A stretch of 64,000 nt of DNA from Sipunculus nudus (lineage: Eukaryota > Annelida > Sipuncula > Golfingiida > Sipunculidae), in assembly GCA_026874595.1 (NCBI GenBank), contig CM049310.1, positions 55,743,058 to 55,807,057 of the forward strand, written 5' to 3'. Shown piece by piece: positions 26,042 through 38,140 of the stretch. The notes beneath the pieces were generated by a model. It ran no database searches, was not told where the DNA came from, and saw only the letters and a list, made by a program, of their open reading frames with translations. The position numbers and the translations under genes were made by a program. Each line of letters starts with the position of its first letter. Position 1 is the first letter of the stretch.

Positions 26042-27208
26042 TTTCTCTTTGGCATTTACACAAATAAAGATACTGGTATTTATGATAGAGGTATGATTCT
26101 TCAAGCAAGAAAATGACTAAATTAAGATCAGTTAGGATTCAGGCCATTGTGTGAATGTTCATGTTGGACCCACTTGCCAAGTCCATTTTCTGGAACTTAT
26201 ACTTGCCCCAGGCAAGTGGTTATAGCTGTTATTGTCAAAGCCTGCCAACATGTACGTTTGTCTTCATGTCTATTGGCTTGTCTGAAAGATATCTATCTCA
26301 TAAAAAGACAGTAGATTACAGTGAACATTTCTAGAAAAGTATGCCTAGATGTAATTACATCAAGAAGAGATGATATGTTACATATTGGAGTTTTTTAAGT
26401 TCATTATGTGCTTATATCAGGCTTTTGTCAGATCATTTAATGGAGCTGACATCTGGTTGAGGGATTTGATACTAAAAGAAAGGCATTAAGGCGAGGAATG
26501 GTAATTGAATGTTTAGGTTACTTGGCATTGGCAGAGATATGCATTCAGTAGGTTCTAATTTGGAGGCCTGCTGTAACAGTGACAGATCCAGGGCATATCG
26601 TGTAAGTTATTAAACCCAATAGACTTTATTCTTGCTTGTGAAAATTTTATATATATTACTAAGGTGAGCAGAATAAATGTGACGTTTTTGCCTTTTCACT
26701 TAGAAATCTTTACTTCAAACCAATGAAAAATGATGCTGAAATGAGTGCAGACAAAAATTTTATCAAACACGTATGGTGCATGGAATAAAAAAAAATTATA
26801 AACATGAAAGACTGTGGTATATTTTACTTTATCTCCATTTTATATGCAACTTCTCGTAAACAAGAAGGTCTGGTGTATGTACCTAAAAGGTACTCAAATT
26901 AGATACCTTATTCATTTTTCGAGAAAATATCCACACTGATCGAGGGGGAAACCCCCTGCAACACCATCATTTCTTAGCTAGAGGTTTAATTTTTGGGTCT
27001 TCCCCCCCCCCTGTCCTTCTGATATTCTGTTCTAGATCTGCCACTGCATACTTACTGTCATTACCCATGGTAACCTTCTCATGGTAACCTGAGACCAATC
27101 TTTCTAAGACAATGGCTGTATTGATCAGCTTTACTCTTGACCTGTTTCCTTAGACTAGTATATCAAGATGACCTGTACTTGTCTCATAGATGTCCTGGAT
27201 GGATGGTA
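26042..27208. other. KCNT intron 1, no gene seen
   Basis: No supported exon. A short C tract is near 27,003. Confidence 0.4.
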
Positions 27209-27209
27209 T

Positions 27210-27270
27210 ATGGTCCCATTAAAAGAGTTAAATCCAATACATGGTCCCATTAAAAGGGTTAAATCCAAAC
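27210..27270 (+). repeat. 31-bp tandem duplication
   Basis: ATGGTCCCATTAAAAG(A/G)GTT starts at 27,210 and again at 27,241, followed in both by AAATCCAA. Confidence 0.95.
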
Positions 27271-27559
27271 TGAAGATTTTAATCATGGGAAAATTGTTGG
27301 CATGTAAAATGTTTGATTGAATTCTTTATGAACCATGAATTAACGCATTGTAGCATTACTGGGACAGATCTGAGTATTTTGACAGCACTCAATGAGCGTG
27401 TCTCAGGGATTCTCAGGCACAAAGCACACCTTAGTTTTGCAGCTAAGAGGATGGTCCTTGTTAACCTGTTTACCTGTTTCTTTTTTCAGGCGGAACAAAA
27501 TGTTTTCCACAGATTATTTATGAGCTTCTTGCCCCCTGAGGGGTAGACTCTATGGACTG

Positions 27560-28460
27560 TTTGTGAATTGACCTGACGGCGAGTGCGTGATCGACAGCTC
27601 TATTAGCCAATCAGCGAACGTTATTGCCGGACTGAAAACGAGGCCATGTAAACACACGTGGAGGTCGGACATCAGGTCGGACATTCCTGACACGTGTGTA
27701 AACTTTCAACTATAAATGCTCGATGGACCTCTCATAATAAATATGTTTTATTTTAATACGGTCGAGGCATATGTTGATAAATTGTATAAAAGTTACCCCA
27801 GGTATCATTCAAAGTAACAGCAATCTGTTTTCTTCCTTCTCTTCGTAATAAAATCACAAGACGAGGAGAAACGCAGGGATGGGACAAGGCAGGCCTGATT
27901 TGGCCCTGTCATATATTGAGTCCATAATGACACATGAAATTTTCAGTTAGTCAAAAGACGCAGTCTATATGATCCTATATACCATCTATTGGTAAACACT
28001 GGCCTGTAACCAGTGCTAAAAAGTGTTACATTTTCCAAACACAAGCGCTTCACTCTTTAAAGTTTACGGGTATAAACAAAATGTATCAATCTTGGCCCTG
28101 TCGAATCAGAGCGTCTCTCACTCCTATGTGTTCATGTGCATGCGATGATATGCAGTATTCATGTGTTCGTATGCATGCGACGATATGCTATCTCCTGTTA
28201 CCAAAAATGTATTTGATATATCTCTGGTAAAAGGTCAGTAACTTTTATTGACGAGGATACAAGTTTAATTGTATAGCCCTCTGCTTTATATTGTAACCAT
28301 GTCGACAATTTACATAACAGTGTGCATTTATTGGCACTCAAGGATGCAAGACGGCTATTACTGCCTTACTGATTACTGGTGTTAGAACTTAACAACAGTG
28401 ACTCACAGACCTGTTGGTGTGATAAAAGCGCGAACTCAGATTTTGGTGATCGACCTAGAT
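27560..28460. promoter_or_regulatory. CpG-retaining patch with CCAAT box and paired CACGTG E-boxes
   Basis: Against an AT-rich, CpG-poor background, 27,570-27,700 and 28,080-28,450 keep many CpGs. Seen: AGCCAATCAG at 27,605-27,614, CACGTG at 27,655-27,660 and 27,691-27,696, and between them GGTCGGACAT twice (27,663-27,672 and 27,675-27,684). At 28,126 and 28,161 a 35-bp unit is duplicated (ATGTGTTC...GCATGCGA). It could be an internal KCNT promoter, an enhancer, or the promoter of a non-coding RNA. No coding exon is assignable. Confidence 0.4.
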
Positions 28461-29633
28461 CTTCTGATTGTTCAATTGACAAAAAAAATACAAAAAATAC
28501 AAGAAACTACCGAAAGACAAAGGTACAATCTTGAATCATTGAGCTATTCTTTAATAAAATTAATAATATGTGTAACTGTCGGCTATATATCAAAGGTATA
28601 ATGTTTATATTTTTCACAAAAATTTGGTCTGTTCATTTGTCTGTTATTTACAAAACTTAATATATTTAGTGATCACATAGCTTGTTGATTTTTTATTATA
28701 TAAAACAATAATAATATTGCATTCTATGGCCTCATATGTATCCTGCTGGGGGGGCAGGGGGGTTTAAGAAAGAGAAGGGGAAAATGCTATTTTTTTAGCT
28801 AGTAGTAAAAAAAAAAAAGAGATAAAAAATTCATATCTGTTATTATAATCCATTTGGAATCAGACATTATGACAGCCATGAGTCATAATTAGAAAATAAT
28901 CCTTAAGATGTTCCTGTTCAACAATAAACAAGATACAATTTTTCACTGACAATATGTGTTAACACCTATTATGTACATTTCATTGAAATTGAGTGAGAAA
29001 TTGTTAAAAATTAATTCACAGTTCATTTACGCTATAATGATGCATTACACCAGAATATAAAACAAATACTTGTAAGTTATAATAACTAAGTGAAACGGTG
29101 TTTACTTTCAATGACTGAATTGTAAAGAAATGAAATAAATACACCATTAAACATTAATGGTTATTATCTTCATGAAGATAATATTTTGATGTGTCACAGT
29201 GTCTTTTATACTAAACAAATACCAGAGGTATGTCACAAATGGAGCATCACTTCTCCTTGACATATACACAATATATTTATATTATTACATGCATGAGTCA
29301 CTGACTCTGAGTGTTTAAAGGAAGATTCTAAAAATTATTGCCACAGGTTGCCTTAACTGACAGAACAGCAGATTTTCTATAATAATGCACATGTATAAAA
29401 TAAAACAGTTAAATTGCACACACACACCCTCACACATTAACACAAAAGTTTATATAAAGGCAGATCCAGAGGGCGTGGGGGAGGGGTTGAGCCCAACAAC
29501 CTTTCTTCAGAATTTTAAACTATTTTTCTGGCCTGCATGGACCCGTCACATTCTGGAGCAGGGGACCTTTTTATAGGTTTCTTATTAGTCTTCCTGGGTT
29601 GGACCCTCCCCTTTACAAACCCTTGATTCGCCC

Positions 29634-29636
<3 letters not shown>
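28461..29636. other. KCNT intron 1, no gene seen
   Basis: AT-rich. Contains a perfect 20-bp palindrome at 29,163-29,182 (ATTATCTTCATGAAGATAAT) and a short (CA)n near 29,418. The segment at 29,460-29,636 (GATCCAGAGGGCGTGGGGGA ... CCTTGATTCGCCCCTGATA) reads like the end of an old dispersed element abutting a TA run. Confidence 0.45.

Positions 29637-29679
<43 letters not shown>
29637..29679 (+). repeat. (TA)n microsatellite
   Basis: About 20 TA units after GCCCCTGA. Confidence 0.96.
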
Positions 29680-29681
<2 letters not shown>

Positions 29682-30119
29682 CACTTGTCCCACCACATCT
29701 TTTAAAACAATACAAAAGACTTAAGGACCTTCATAAATAATATCTATATCATACATGCATTTAAATTTCTTCTTGTACACACATCTTTCTTCCTGTGTAT
29801 AAACAGGAGGCTTCCTATTAAAAACATCAATATACATGCAATATTTTATAATAATTTCAATTTCAGTTTTATTTCATAATTTTCTCAGAATATTAAATTT
29901 TATATAAAAAAACACGTTGTGATGTTCACACACCATCTGTGATTTTACTTGCCCTTCAATAATTTATTGTTTGAATACTGGTATTGACACTTGTTCGATT
30001 ATTATTATTTATTTTAATTAGATGACCAATTATAACTAACTTTCAAAGGTTATAAAATCTCTGCTTGAGCAATACATATTTAAGCGAGGCTTCATTTAAT
30101 GTTTATAAAAAATGAGTTG

Positions 30120-30141
30120 CCCCCCCCCCCCCCCCCCCCCC
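30120..30141 (+). repeat. Poly(C) tract, 22 bases
   Basis: Uninterrupted run of C, the longest of several G or C homopolymers in the window. Confidence 0.97.
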
Positions 30142-30289
30142 ATATCCAATGACAGCATATATGTCGCTTTAACTTGTATGGAAGCAACACTTTTTACGTT
30201 GTCATCTTTAATTTTTTGATGAAACTGCACCCTATGTCATAGACAAATATTTTAATAACTGTTACTTTGTTGTTTTTCAAATTTGTTCT

Positions 30290-30665
30290 GCTAGACTTGA
30301 ACAAGTTGTAAATTTTAACCAATCGCTGAGGTGTCAAGGTTGATGAGAGGGGTCAGCTGATTCGTTCTCTGACACCAGCCGTATCGAGCAGGAACGGGCG
30401 TAAATTCATCAAACTTCTCAATTTTATATTTAAAACATCTCTGTAGCCTACATATGTACACTTTTAACCTAAGGGTGCTTTCTTGGTAAAATTAATACTG
30501 TTTGAAGCCTGGTGCAATATACGGCTGAAGTGCCGGTTCCACGTGTATAAGAAGCACGCTTTTTTGGTTTAATGTCCTACCTAGCAACCGTATCCAAGGT
30601 GGGCGGATCTAACTCGTCCATGCCGTCACGTCAATTAAGAGACAATAAACACCACCTGTTAAATA
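30290..30665. promoter_or_regulatory. Second CpG-retaining patch in the KCNT intron
   Basis: Contains AACCAATCGC (CCAAT), GTCAGCTGATTCG, GAGCAGGAACGGGCGTAA, GGTTCCACGTGTATAAG (an E-box), CTAGCAACC, GGTGGGCGGATC (GC-box-like) and CCGTCACGTCAA (CRE-like). Such clustering in AT-rich intron suggests a regulatory element or alternative promoter. There is no direct evidence of transcription. ATG-TCC-TAC at 30,572 leads to AAG|GTGGGC in phase 0, which would not join the KCNT phase-2 junction. Confidence 0.35.
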
Positions 30666-31329
30666 TGCTTCACATTTGAACAGGTTTTCTTCCTAGAAGC
30701 TGGTTTACCCTGAAAAGCGACTTACCCAGTAGTCAAACAGTTTTTTCCACCTGTTTATCACTACATTGTCTGTTTTTTCTTTCTGTTCTTTACAAGTGTT
30801 TGAAGTAATTTCAATATGGATACCAATGAAATATCAGATGATTGATAAATTTTAAAGAAAGCACAAAGTTATTGATGAATTTGGATACAGTAAGTTTAAA
30901 AAACTTTTACATGGATTTCAGTAATACACAGAATTATAGGTGAATTTCATTGAAATCTCAACAGGCAAAATTAATTTGAATGAAATCTAAAAATTAACTG
31001 ATAGATTCCAGTGAATAGATTTCAATTTAATGAAATCTCAAAATCATTTATGGATTTCAAAGATGTTTTGTGGAGAGGTAAATTGAGTAAATTTTGGAAA
31101 TTCTCAAAATACTGATAAATGTGAATGGAATATCTTAATTGTTGGATTTCAGTGGAATTCCTGAATTAATATATATATTTAAGTAAAATATAAAAATTTT
31201 AAATGGATTTCAGTGAAAATTTTGGGCAGGGCAATTAAATTGAATACAATTTTCAGTTGACTAGGATGTCTATATACACCTTGCATCATAAATATTTGTC
31301 CAGCTTATTTCTGCAGTCTGTTCTTGCAT

Positions 31330-31720
31330 ACCAGTGATGCAGTAATTGAGTCTGGACTCTAGGGTCCTGGACTTGGAGGTCAGGACTTGTAAAATGGGGC
31401 CTCAGTCGATCTCGAGTCCAGTAGGAGGACAGCATATTATAAAGACATTTATATATACCTGCTCCAATTACTAACAGAATATTATAAAAAAACTACATGC
31501 CAAACCTCAGCTCCACATTGGGAGCTAAATGTAATTAAACATTCAAGTAAAAAGTAAAAAGTAAGCTGACAAAAGAATTTTCTGCGTTTCTGTTAAAGAC
31601 TTTTATTTGACTCGGACTTGTGGGTTCCAGATGACTTTGACTCCAACTGGAGTAGCCTGCACTTGGACTTGTACTTGGACTCGGATGGTGTGGACTTGAC
31701 TAAACATCCCAGTTGCATAC
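31330..31720 (+). repeat. Degenerate GACTCGGACTTGGAC-type repetitive segment
   Basis: Repeated phrases GGACTCTAGGGTCCTGGACTT, TCTCGAGTCCAGT, GACTCGGACTTG, GACTTTGACTCC and TGGACTTGTACTTGGACTCG point to a diverged short-period repeat. The open frame 31,618-31,812 is a product of it, with a D/L/S-rich translation. The exact unit is not clear. Confidence 0.55.
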
Positions 31721-31997
31721 CTGATAGCTCAAAGGTTATTGATGGATTTCATTTGGATAATATAGAGTTATGGAATCCAAGAAAATGTTTACCAGGTTCA
31801 ACAGTGATCTGAGTAAAACTCTTGTTGTGGAGGTTTGTATAATCCAAAATCAGGTGATTATGTCACCTTGGTTACTGTCCCTTTGTCATGGTTACAGGAT
31901 GGGGGTCCTTAATGACAGACTGAAACTCATGATTATAGATTCATGGTGTATTTACATTATGACCCAGGTACAGGATGACTGTCCACCTGGTCGTGTG

Positions 31998-32092
31998 ATG
32001 AGGGCTGTAACAGAGTGCTATAAAGGTTTAACCCACTGACCATTATGAGGGCTGCAACAGAGTGCTATAAATATTTAACCCACAGACATTTA
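31998..32092 (+). repeat. 47-bp tandem duplication
   Basis: ATGAGGGCTG(T/C)AACAGAGTG starts at 31,998 and 32,045. Both continue CTATAAA..TTTAACCCAC(T/A)GAC. Confidence 0.95.
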
Positions 32093-34200
32093 ACACAAAC
32101 AGAGCGCTCCATAACAGCACCCAGTAATGGACACAACGCTCTATGTACTAAGCTTTGTCATGTGTCGATCTAAACATTTCATAAGAATTAACTGTAATCT
32201 TTATTCCATTTTATGATAGAATGCTCTTTTGAAATATCTTATTCTGTTGGCTCTTATAATGATCATATTCTTCAAACTTTTGAAAGTGTAAAAATAATCA
32301 TCAAATTACAATTTTGTGAATTGCTTTTCATTTAACTGCATGTTTTAATACTGAAATGAAATTTACACATTTGTGTTGCAGATATGACATTAAAGGTAAT
32401 TAATAACTTCCAGCGAAATAATTTTCCCCTGAGAATGAAGTAATTGCCATGAAATATTGATCCCATAGCCACAAAAAGACCAAATTCATAGCCTCGTATA
32501 TACCATTAAGCCCCACCTGCAGGTGTATTTATAACTAAGCAGATCAACACAGAACAGCTTACTTTGACATTTTCATGTTTTGATATGAGAATTGATTTTG
32601 CCATTAGGGCTTGCACATTCATATTTATATTGAATACTTTTGTACAAATGTCCATGAAGCAGAAACCAAATTAATACAGCTGCTATGCATGTTGTTTCCA
32701 TGGTAACCTGGGCCTTTTTATGTAAACACCAATCTATATTTGTACAGTGTTTTTGGCCAGGAATATTTAAGCTGGTCTCACTTATATGAAGCTGAAGACA
32801 TAATACAATTATATAATCAAAACTTACTCAAAGAGAATGTTCTATGCACAATATACAAGTGCTACCAAAGAATACAATAGTTTTACTGTTAGACACTGGC
32901 AAAACCAGTACTGTGCAGTTTGACTTGCAGTGCATGCTGTGCTGTTCCAGCAGCTTTGCCCATCAATATTACCTTGTCGTCTGCTACATTGTAGTGATGA
33001 ATGATGGAACAGGTTGAGCACAAACCATAAATTGCTGTCATTAGCTTACCAGTATATGTAATTGATTATGTGTATATAGTACTTTGTAGGGAGCAATATT
33101 TTAAATCTGTTAATATTTCTGTATGATTTAATGATGCTGTTTTATCATCATTTAATCTTGATTGTATTTATTCTCCACCCTTCTGTCAGAGGTGGTTTCT
33201 TTTCAAAGTGAACCTCGTCCAGGTAGGCACTGTGGGATGGCCATACTACTTTTCTCAACTGTTATACTTTAAAATGAAAATTGTTACATTTCAAGAACAA
33301 CCCGTCTGTGTATATTTCCATGGGCATCCTTACAAAATGTATTACATATTCCATAAAGTCCTTACCACAAAAACATCCATATTTATATATAATTGCCTTA
33401 GAACAATTCTTATCCAAGGTGCTTGAATGGACTACATTGCCCTCTTCATTATACATTAATATCTGAGCTGCTGGTGCTTTTATCTAGAAGCCCAGGTGCA
33501 TTGTCGGCTGTAGATTTAAAAAAAACCCTCAAGCCCTAACCAGCAGAGTCTTAGCCCCCTTTTCCATGGGAGCGGAAAGATGCGCCCTGATAAAAATGCA
33601 CTGAATTGAGCTTTTAATTTCCATGTGGGGAGACATGATCATATTAAATATGGAACCTGATGTCCAGATCAGACTTAATTGAATAAAATGAAATTAATAC
33701 TACCCGTACATATTGAAATATATGATTATATGATCACTTCTCATTGAATTTTCAATTACCAAATGTCAATTAACTAGAACTTTATATTGTGTTAGCTAGT
33801 TTACCATGCAGACTTTGCTATAAGGCCAGTGTACCCTGAGGCCTCTGCACAGTCCCTGCATTTACCACTTGTGATGCAGACCATTTTGAATAGGTAAAAT
33901 CAAAGCAAGAAAGCCGCTGGCAATATTTTAGCCATGCAGTTATATGTCTGCCTATCTTCCTACCTACAGCCAAATTAATTAACCCAGCACAGCATGTAAC
34001 ATGAAAGGCAAAGGTTGAGTGTGCTGTCTGCTATTACCAGCATAATATAATCTCATTGGAATTTACATGATCCCTTCCATATCTTTTTCAGGTCACTTCA
34101 TTCTTTTACCTTTTCTAAGTAGTCTTTAACAGCATGCCAGGCAGCTAAAGATAGCTGTTGTGTTGCTGCATGAAGTTCATTCCACAATTGCTGTGGCCCT
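32093..34200. other. KCNT intron 1, no gene seen
   Basis: AT-rich. Open frames at 33,208-33,466 on both strands are mutual shadows without support. Confidence 0.45.
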
Positions 34201-34204
34201 TGAT

Positions 34205-34355
34205 CATGTAGTACCCATTCACTAATGGGAGAAAGCATAGTCCTTGTGGGTTAGACCTCAGCCACAGTCGATGGGTAGAGAACTGTACGATTTGGACTTA
34301 ACCAAAAACCTTGTGGTTACAAGTCATGTTCTTTAGTGTAATTCCTCTGTCGCCA
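34205..34355 (-). repeat. Degraded tRNA-SINE fragment
   Basis: TAGTACCCATTCACTAATGG, GTCCTTGTGGGTTAGACCTC, ACCTTGTGGTTACAAGTC and TTTAGTGTAATTCC keep the order of the SINE body and head seen at 22,260-22,430. Confidence 0.5.
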
Positions 34356-35445
34356 ATGAATTATCATTATGAGCTGTCTGTATATAGGTTTCATACACAT
34401 GAAAGCAAACTGTCCTTTGAATTTTGTAACAAAAGTTCAGGCCTGTAACCACAGTTCAGGAGAAATTATGTCATTATCTTACATTTTATGTTGGCATGTT
34501 AATTAAATAACAAGCCAGTTTGAAATCACCAGGACAATTTCATGTGCTTAATACAACAGTCATAAAGAAATTATATATAACCTCAATTTTGAAAATCACT
34601 TGCAAATTTGCATATAAACATGAGAAACAGCCAGAATTACAGTTGTTCAAATAAACTTTTGATCTTGCATGATTGGCTGGGTAATATAATTTGACCTTTA
34701 AAGAGAACCAGATATGCATATATATCTTTTCAAAAATAGGCACAGGGCTCATTGAATCCAGTACTCTATCATATTCCTGGGAGGAATATGACTGATATTT
34801 CAGCTGAAGTAAAGTAAGTAATTAGCAAGTGCCTAATTGTTTTGGTATTCGGCCTGATTGATTGCTGCAGTTAATTTCTATCTGAATGACACAAGGTATA
34901 TGTATGAAAGTTACAGTGGCCTCAAGGACTCAGCAGATAAACACGCAGGTGACAGCTTGCATGCACTTTTGGTAAACTAGCTGTGAAAAATTGGTTTTAG
35001 TAATTAAACCTTAAATTTAGAGAGTATTTTCTCAGAGGCTAAAGGATTTCATTTTACTACATGAAAATGTAAAAGCAAGTTTAAAATTTATTCTGTTTCT
35101 TACAGAGCAAGAGTTTTTCTGTTTCATATAGAATTCTTCATGAATTTTAATTTTTATTTCTACTGAATAACTGTCAGAGAATTCATATAGGATACAGGAT
35201 CTTCAGGCATAGATTTCTTTATATATGCAGGAAACAGAATATCAATATTCATTATTGGCTCAAACACCATGTACCAGTAACACTTAACTTCAGTGAGGGT
35301 AGAGTTTCAGGTCATATGACAGGGCAGTCATGTGACAGCTCAGTACAGATGACTGTGACATGGGTACCTGATTAGAATACTATAATATTAACAGCCAGGA
35401 AGCTTCTTTGGTGAAGGTGGGGAAATAAGTCTACTAAGATGGTTG
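34356..35445. other. KCNT intron 1, no gene seen
   Basis: No exon or repeat recognised beyond short AT runs. Confidence 0.4.
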
Positions 35446-35449
35446 ATCA

Positions 35450-36355
35450 TCTTCAGGTCACTAGATTTTTTAGTACACTTGTGAGCTTATGCGATGGTGC
35501 AGGGTCGTCCATCGTGCGTCGTCTGTACCTTAACCGTACCTATCTCAAATACGGCAGGAGCTAGCATCACCAGATTTTTTGCAAATAAACAGTCATCTGA
35601 AAAACTCTATCAGATTTTGTTTATCTTTTTTCTAACTGCATTTTCTGAATTTTTATAGGGAAAAAGCTAAAAAAGCTTTAAAAATCTTCTTCTCCGAAAC
35701 TGTCCAGCCAAATTGTCCAATATTTCACAGAAATGATCCCTGGAACATTCTTTCGAATGGTTCCAGTTCGGAGATTTTTGGCCGAGTTACAGGAGGTTGA
35801 ACTTAGTCATCTGTCCAAAAAAGCACACTAAAATTTAAATCTCAGAAACGGCTAGAGCTATCATCACCAAATTTTATACCAATGTTTGTCACATATGTCA
35901 TATCTGAAATTGAGGTATTGGTGGCGCCACCTACATTGTTTTTTACAAGCGAAAATGTAATTTTAGATGCTTCTAGCTTATACACTGTTTTATGATGAAA
36001 CTGTCAAGCTAATTGGTTTAAAATTTACAAGAATTATTCCATGGTAAGGTTCTGTCAGTTTTATAAGAACAGATTGGGTAAATGCAGCTTTAAAAAAAGC
36101 AGTGTAGCCAATTGAAAAAGGCTTTCTGTGTTTGAAAACAGATTTTACAACATGCTGAGTTTCAGCAGCCAAGTCAAGAGGTCACTCAGTACTACCAGGT
36201 GGGGGTCTAGACATCACCATGGCAACTGACCTGGCTCTGTCTGGTGTCTAGACAATGTGTCTAGATGTGTAGACACAGTGTCTAGATGTCTAGACATAAT
36301 GTCTAGATGCAGAATTCCTAGTTTATTGGAACTATATCTTTCAACTGTTTGAAAA
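35450..36355 (+). repeat. Dispersed element, 5' part (CTTATGCGATGG ... GTCCAAAAAAGCA)
   Basis: Begins near GTGAGCTTATGCGATGGTGC and contains CATCTGTCCAAAAAAGCA, CTCAGAAACGGC, ATCATCACCAAATTTTAT and TATTGGTGGCGCCACCTAC, then TGATGAAACTGTCAAG and GTCAAGAGGTCACTCAGT. The same ordered phrases recur at 48,430-49,050 and 49,680-49,930, so these are two copies of one family. Contains the GTCTAGAC cluster listed separately. Confidence 0.85.
36205..36308. repeat. Cluster of TGTCTAGACA-type palindromes
   Basis: GTCTAGAC occurs exactly at 36,205-36,212, 36,246-36,253 and 36,288-36,295, with GTCTAGAT variants between them. Spacing is irregular, about 20-40 bp. GTCTAGAC is the classical palindromic Smad-binding sequence; whether it is used is unknown. 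Confidence 0.9.
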
Positions 36356-37043
36356 AACTTGGTTTGCATTTTAAGCAAATCGGGTTTATCATCAGGGCAC
36401 ATGTAACTGCTGCGCCCCCATTTTTGTTTGACCTCTGACATTTCCTCGATGCCCAGCATCCATTTGTACGTCTGTTTTCATACATAAATCCACACATCTC
36501 AGGAACCTTTTGACCAATCAGGCTAAAAATTGTGCACAAATGTAGCCCTTCGATAGCTTTATAAAATACACTAAAAATGGTGGCGCAATCTTCAGCCATT
36601 TTTGCACAGCGTCCATCTGTTCATCTGCCTTGGGATAATATCACTCATATCTCGGCAGTGGTTTGACTTATCCACCTAAAATTCTCCAGGTTTATACATC
36701 ATGGACAGCTTCCTCAATTTTATGACAGGTGGCGCCACCTACATTCCTGTTTACTCTGCAGATATCCTAGGTCATATCTCGGGAACCTTTTGACCAGTTG
36801 GGCCAAAATTTTGCATGTGTATAGATCTCACATAGCTCTTCATCATAGGCAAAACTGGTGGTGCAACCTGCAACCACTTATGCACAGCGTACATCTGTTC
36901 ATCCGCCTTGGGCTAAAATCACTCATATCTCAGCAGTGGTTTGACTGTCCACCTGAAATTTTCTAGGTTTATACATCCTTGACAGCTTTTACGATTTTTT
37001 GCTGGTGGCGCCTCCTACATTCACTTTTACGCTGCAGACAGCC
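36356..37043 (-). repeat. Dispersed GGTGGCGCCACC element, inverse orientation
   Basis: Reverse complement of the 12,660-13,400 element: TTTGACCTCTGACATTTCC, CATATCTCGGCAGTGGTTTG, AGGTGGCGCCACCTACATTC (36,727 on), TTTTGCATGTGTATAGATC and CACATAGCTCTTCATCATAG. Open frames on both strands here are artefacts. Confidence 0.9.
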
Positions 37044-37867
37044 ATGCTTATATGCAACACAACTCACTCTATTTGACCAATTGGGCCAAAATTTTGCATG
37101 TGTATAGATCTCACATAGCTCTTCATCATAGGCAAAACTGGTGGCGCCACCTGCAACCATTTATGCACAGTGTCCTTCTGTTCATCTGCCTTGGTATAAA
37201 ATCACTCATATCTAAGCATAGGCAAAACTGGCTCTTCATCATAGGCAAAACTGGTGGTGCCACCTGCAACCACTTATGCACAGCGTACATCTGTTTATCT
37301 GCCTTGGGCTAAAATCACTCATATCTCAGCAGTGGTTTGACTTATCCACCTGAAATTTTCCAGGTTTATATATCCTTGACAGCTTTTTCGATTTTTTGCA
37401 GGTGGCACCTCCTACATTCACATTTACGCTGCAGACAGCCATGCTTATATGCAACACAACTCACTCTATTTGACCAATTGGGCCAAAATTTTGCATGTGT
37501 ATAGATCTCACATAGCTCTTCATCATAGGCAAAACTGGTGGCGCCACCTGCAACCATTTATGCACAGTGTCCTTCTGTTCATCTGCCTTGGTATAAAATC
37601 ACTCATATCTAAGCATAGGCAAAACTGGCTCTTCATCATAGGCAAAACTGGTGGTGCCACCTGCAACCACTTATGCACAGCGTACATCTGTTTATCTGCC
37701 TTGGGCTAAAATCACTCATATCTCAGCAGTGGTTTGACTTATCCACCTGAAATTTTCCAGGTTTATATATCCTTGACAGCTTTTTCGATTTTTTGCAGGT
37801 GGCACCTCCTACATTCACATTTACGCTGCAGACAGCCATGCTTATATGCAACACAACTCACTCTATT
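37044..37867. repeat. Exact 397-bp tandem duplication inside the element
   Basis: Unit 1 is 37,044-37,440 and unit 2 is 37,441-37,837. I find no difference between them by eye, and a third partial unit continues to 37,867 (ATGCTTATATGC ... CACTCTATT) before the sequence diverges. Both units give the same 86-residue plus-strand frame (37,052 and 37,449). Each unit contains GGTGGCGCCACC exactly (37,140 and 37,537) plus a GGTGGTGCCACC variant. Confidence 0.95.
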
Positions 37868-38140
37868 CCACTTGCCACTTAATCCATGCCTCACTTCACC
37901 CGTCCCACTCTGATTTCAATGGATACATGTAGTCTCTTTTTGACTACCCGTATTCTAGTTTTAAAATGTCCTAGTCTGAAACTTGCAGGTCTGAAATGTC
38001 CATTTTGCTGAAATCGTAATGACTAAGGTAGATAAGCAGGACGTAAGAGGATCAATATTAAATTTTAAAATAAACCTCCATTCATACTCCCAAACTTAGC
38101 ACAGGTTCGCATTAGGCCTTTAAGCCTTGTTTCCTTTTTG
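37868..38140 (+). repeat. 3' end of the dispersed element
   Basis: CACAGGTTCGCATTAGGCCTTTAAGCCTTGTTT at about 38,100-38,133 (given in part as GGTTCGCATTAGGCC) recurs at 50,459-50,491 as GGTTCGCACTAGGCC. That marks a shared 3' terminus for the 35.4-38.1 kb and 48.4-50.5 kb elements. Confidence 0.7.
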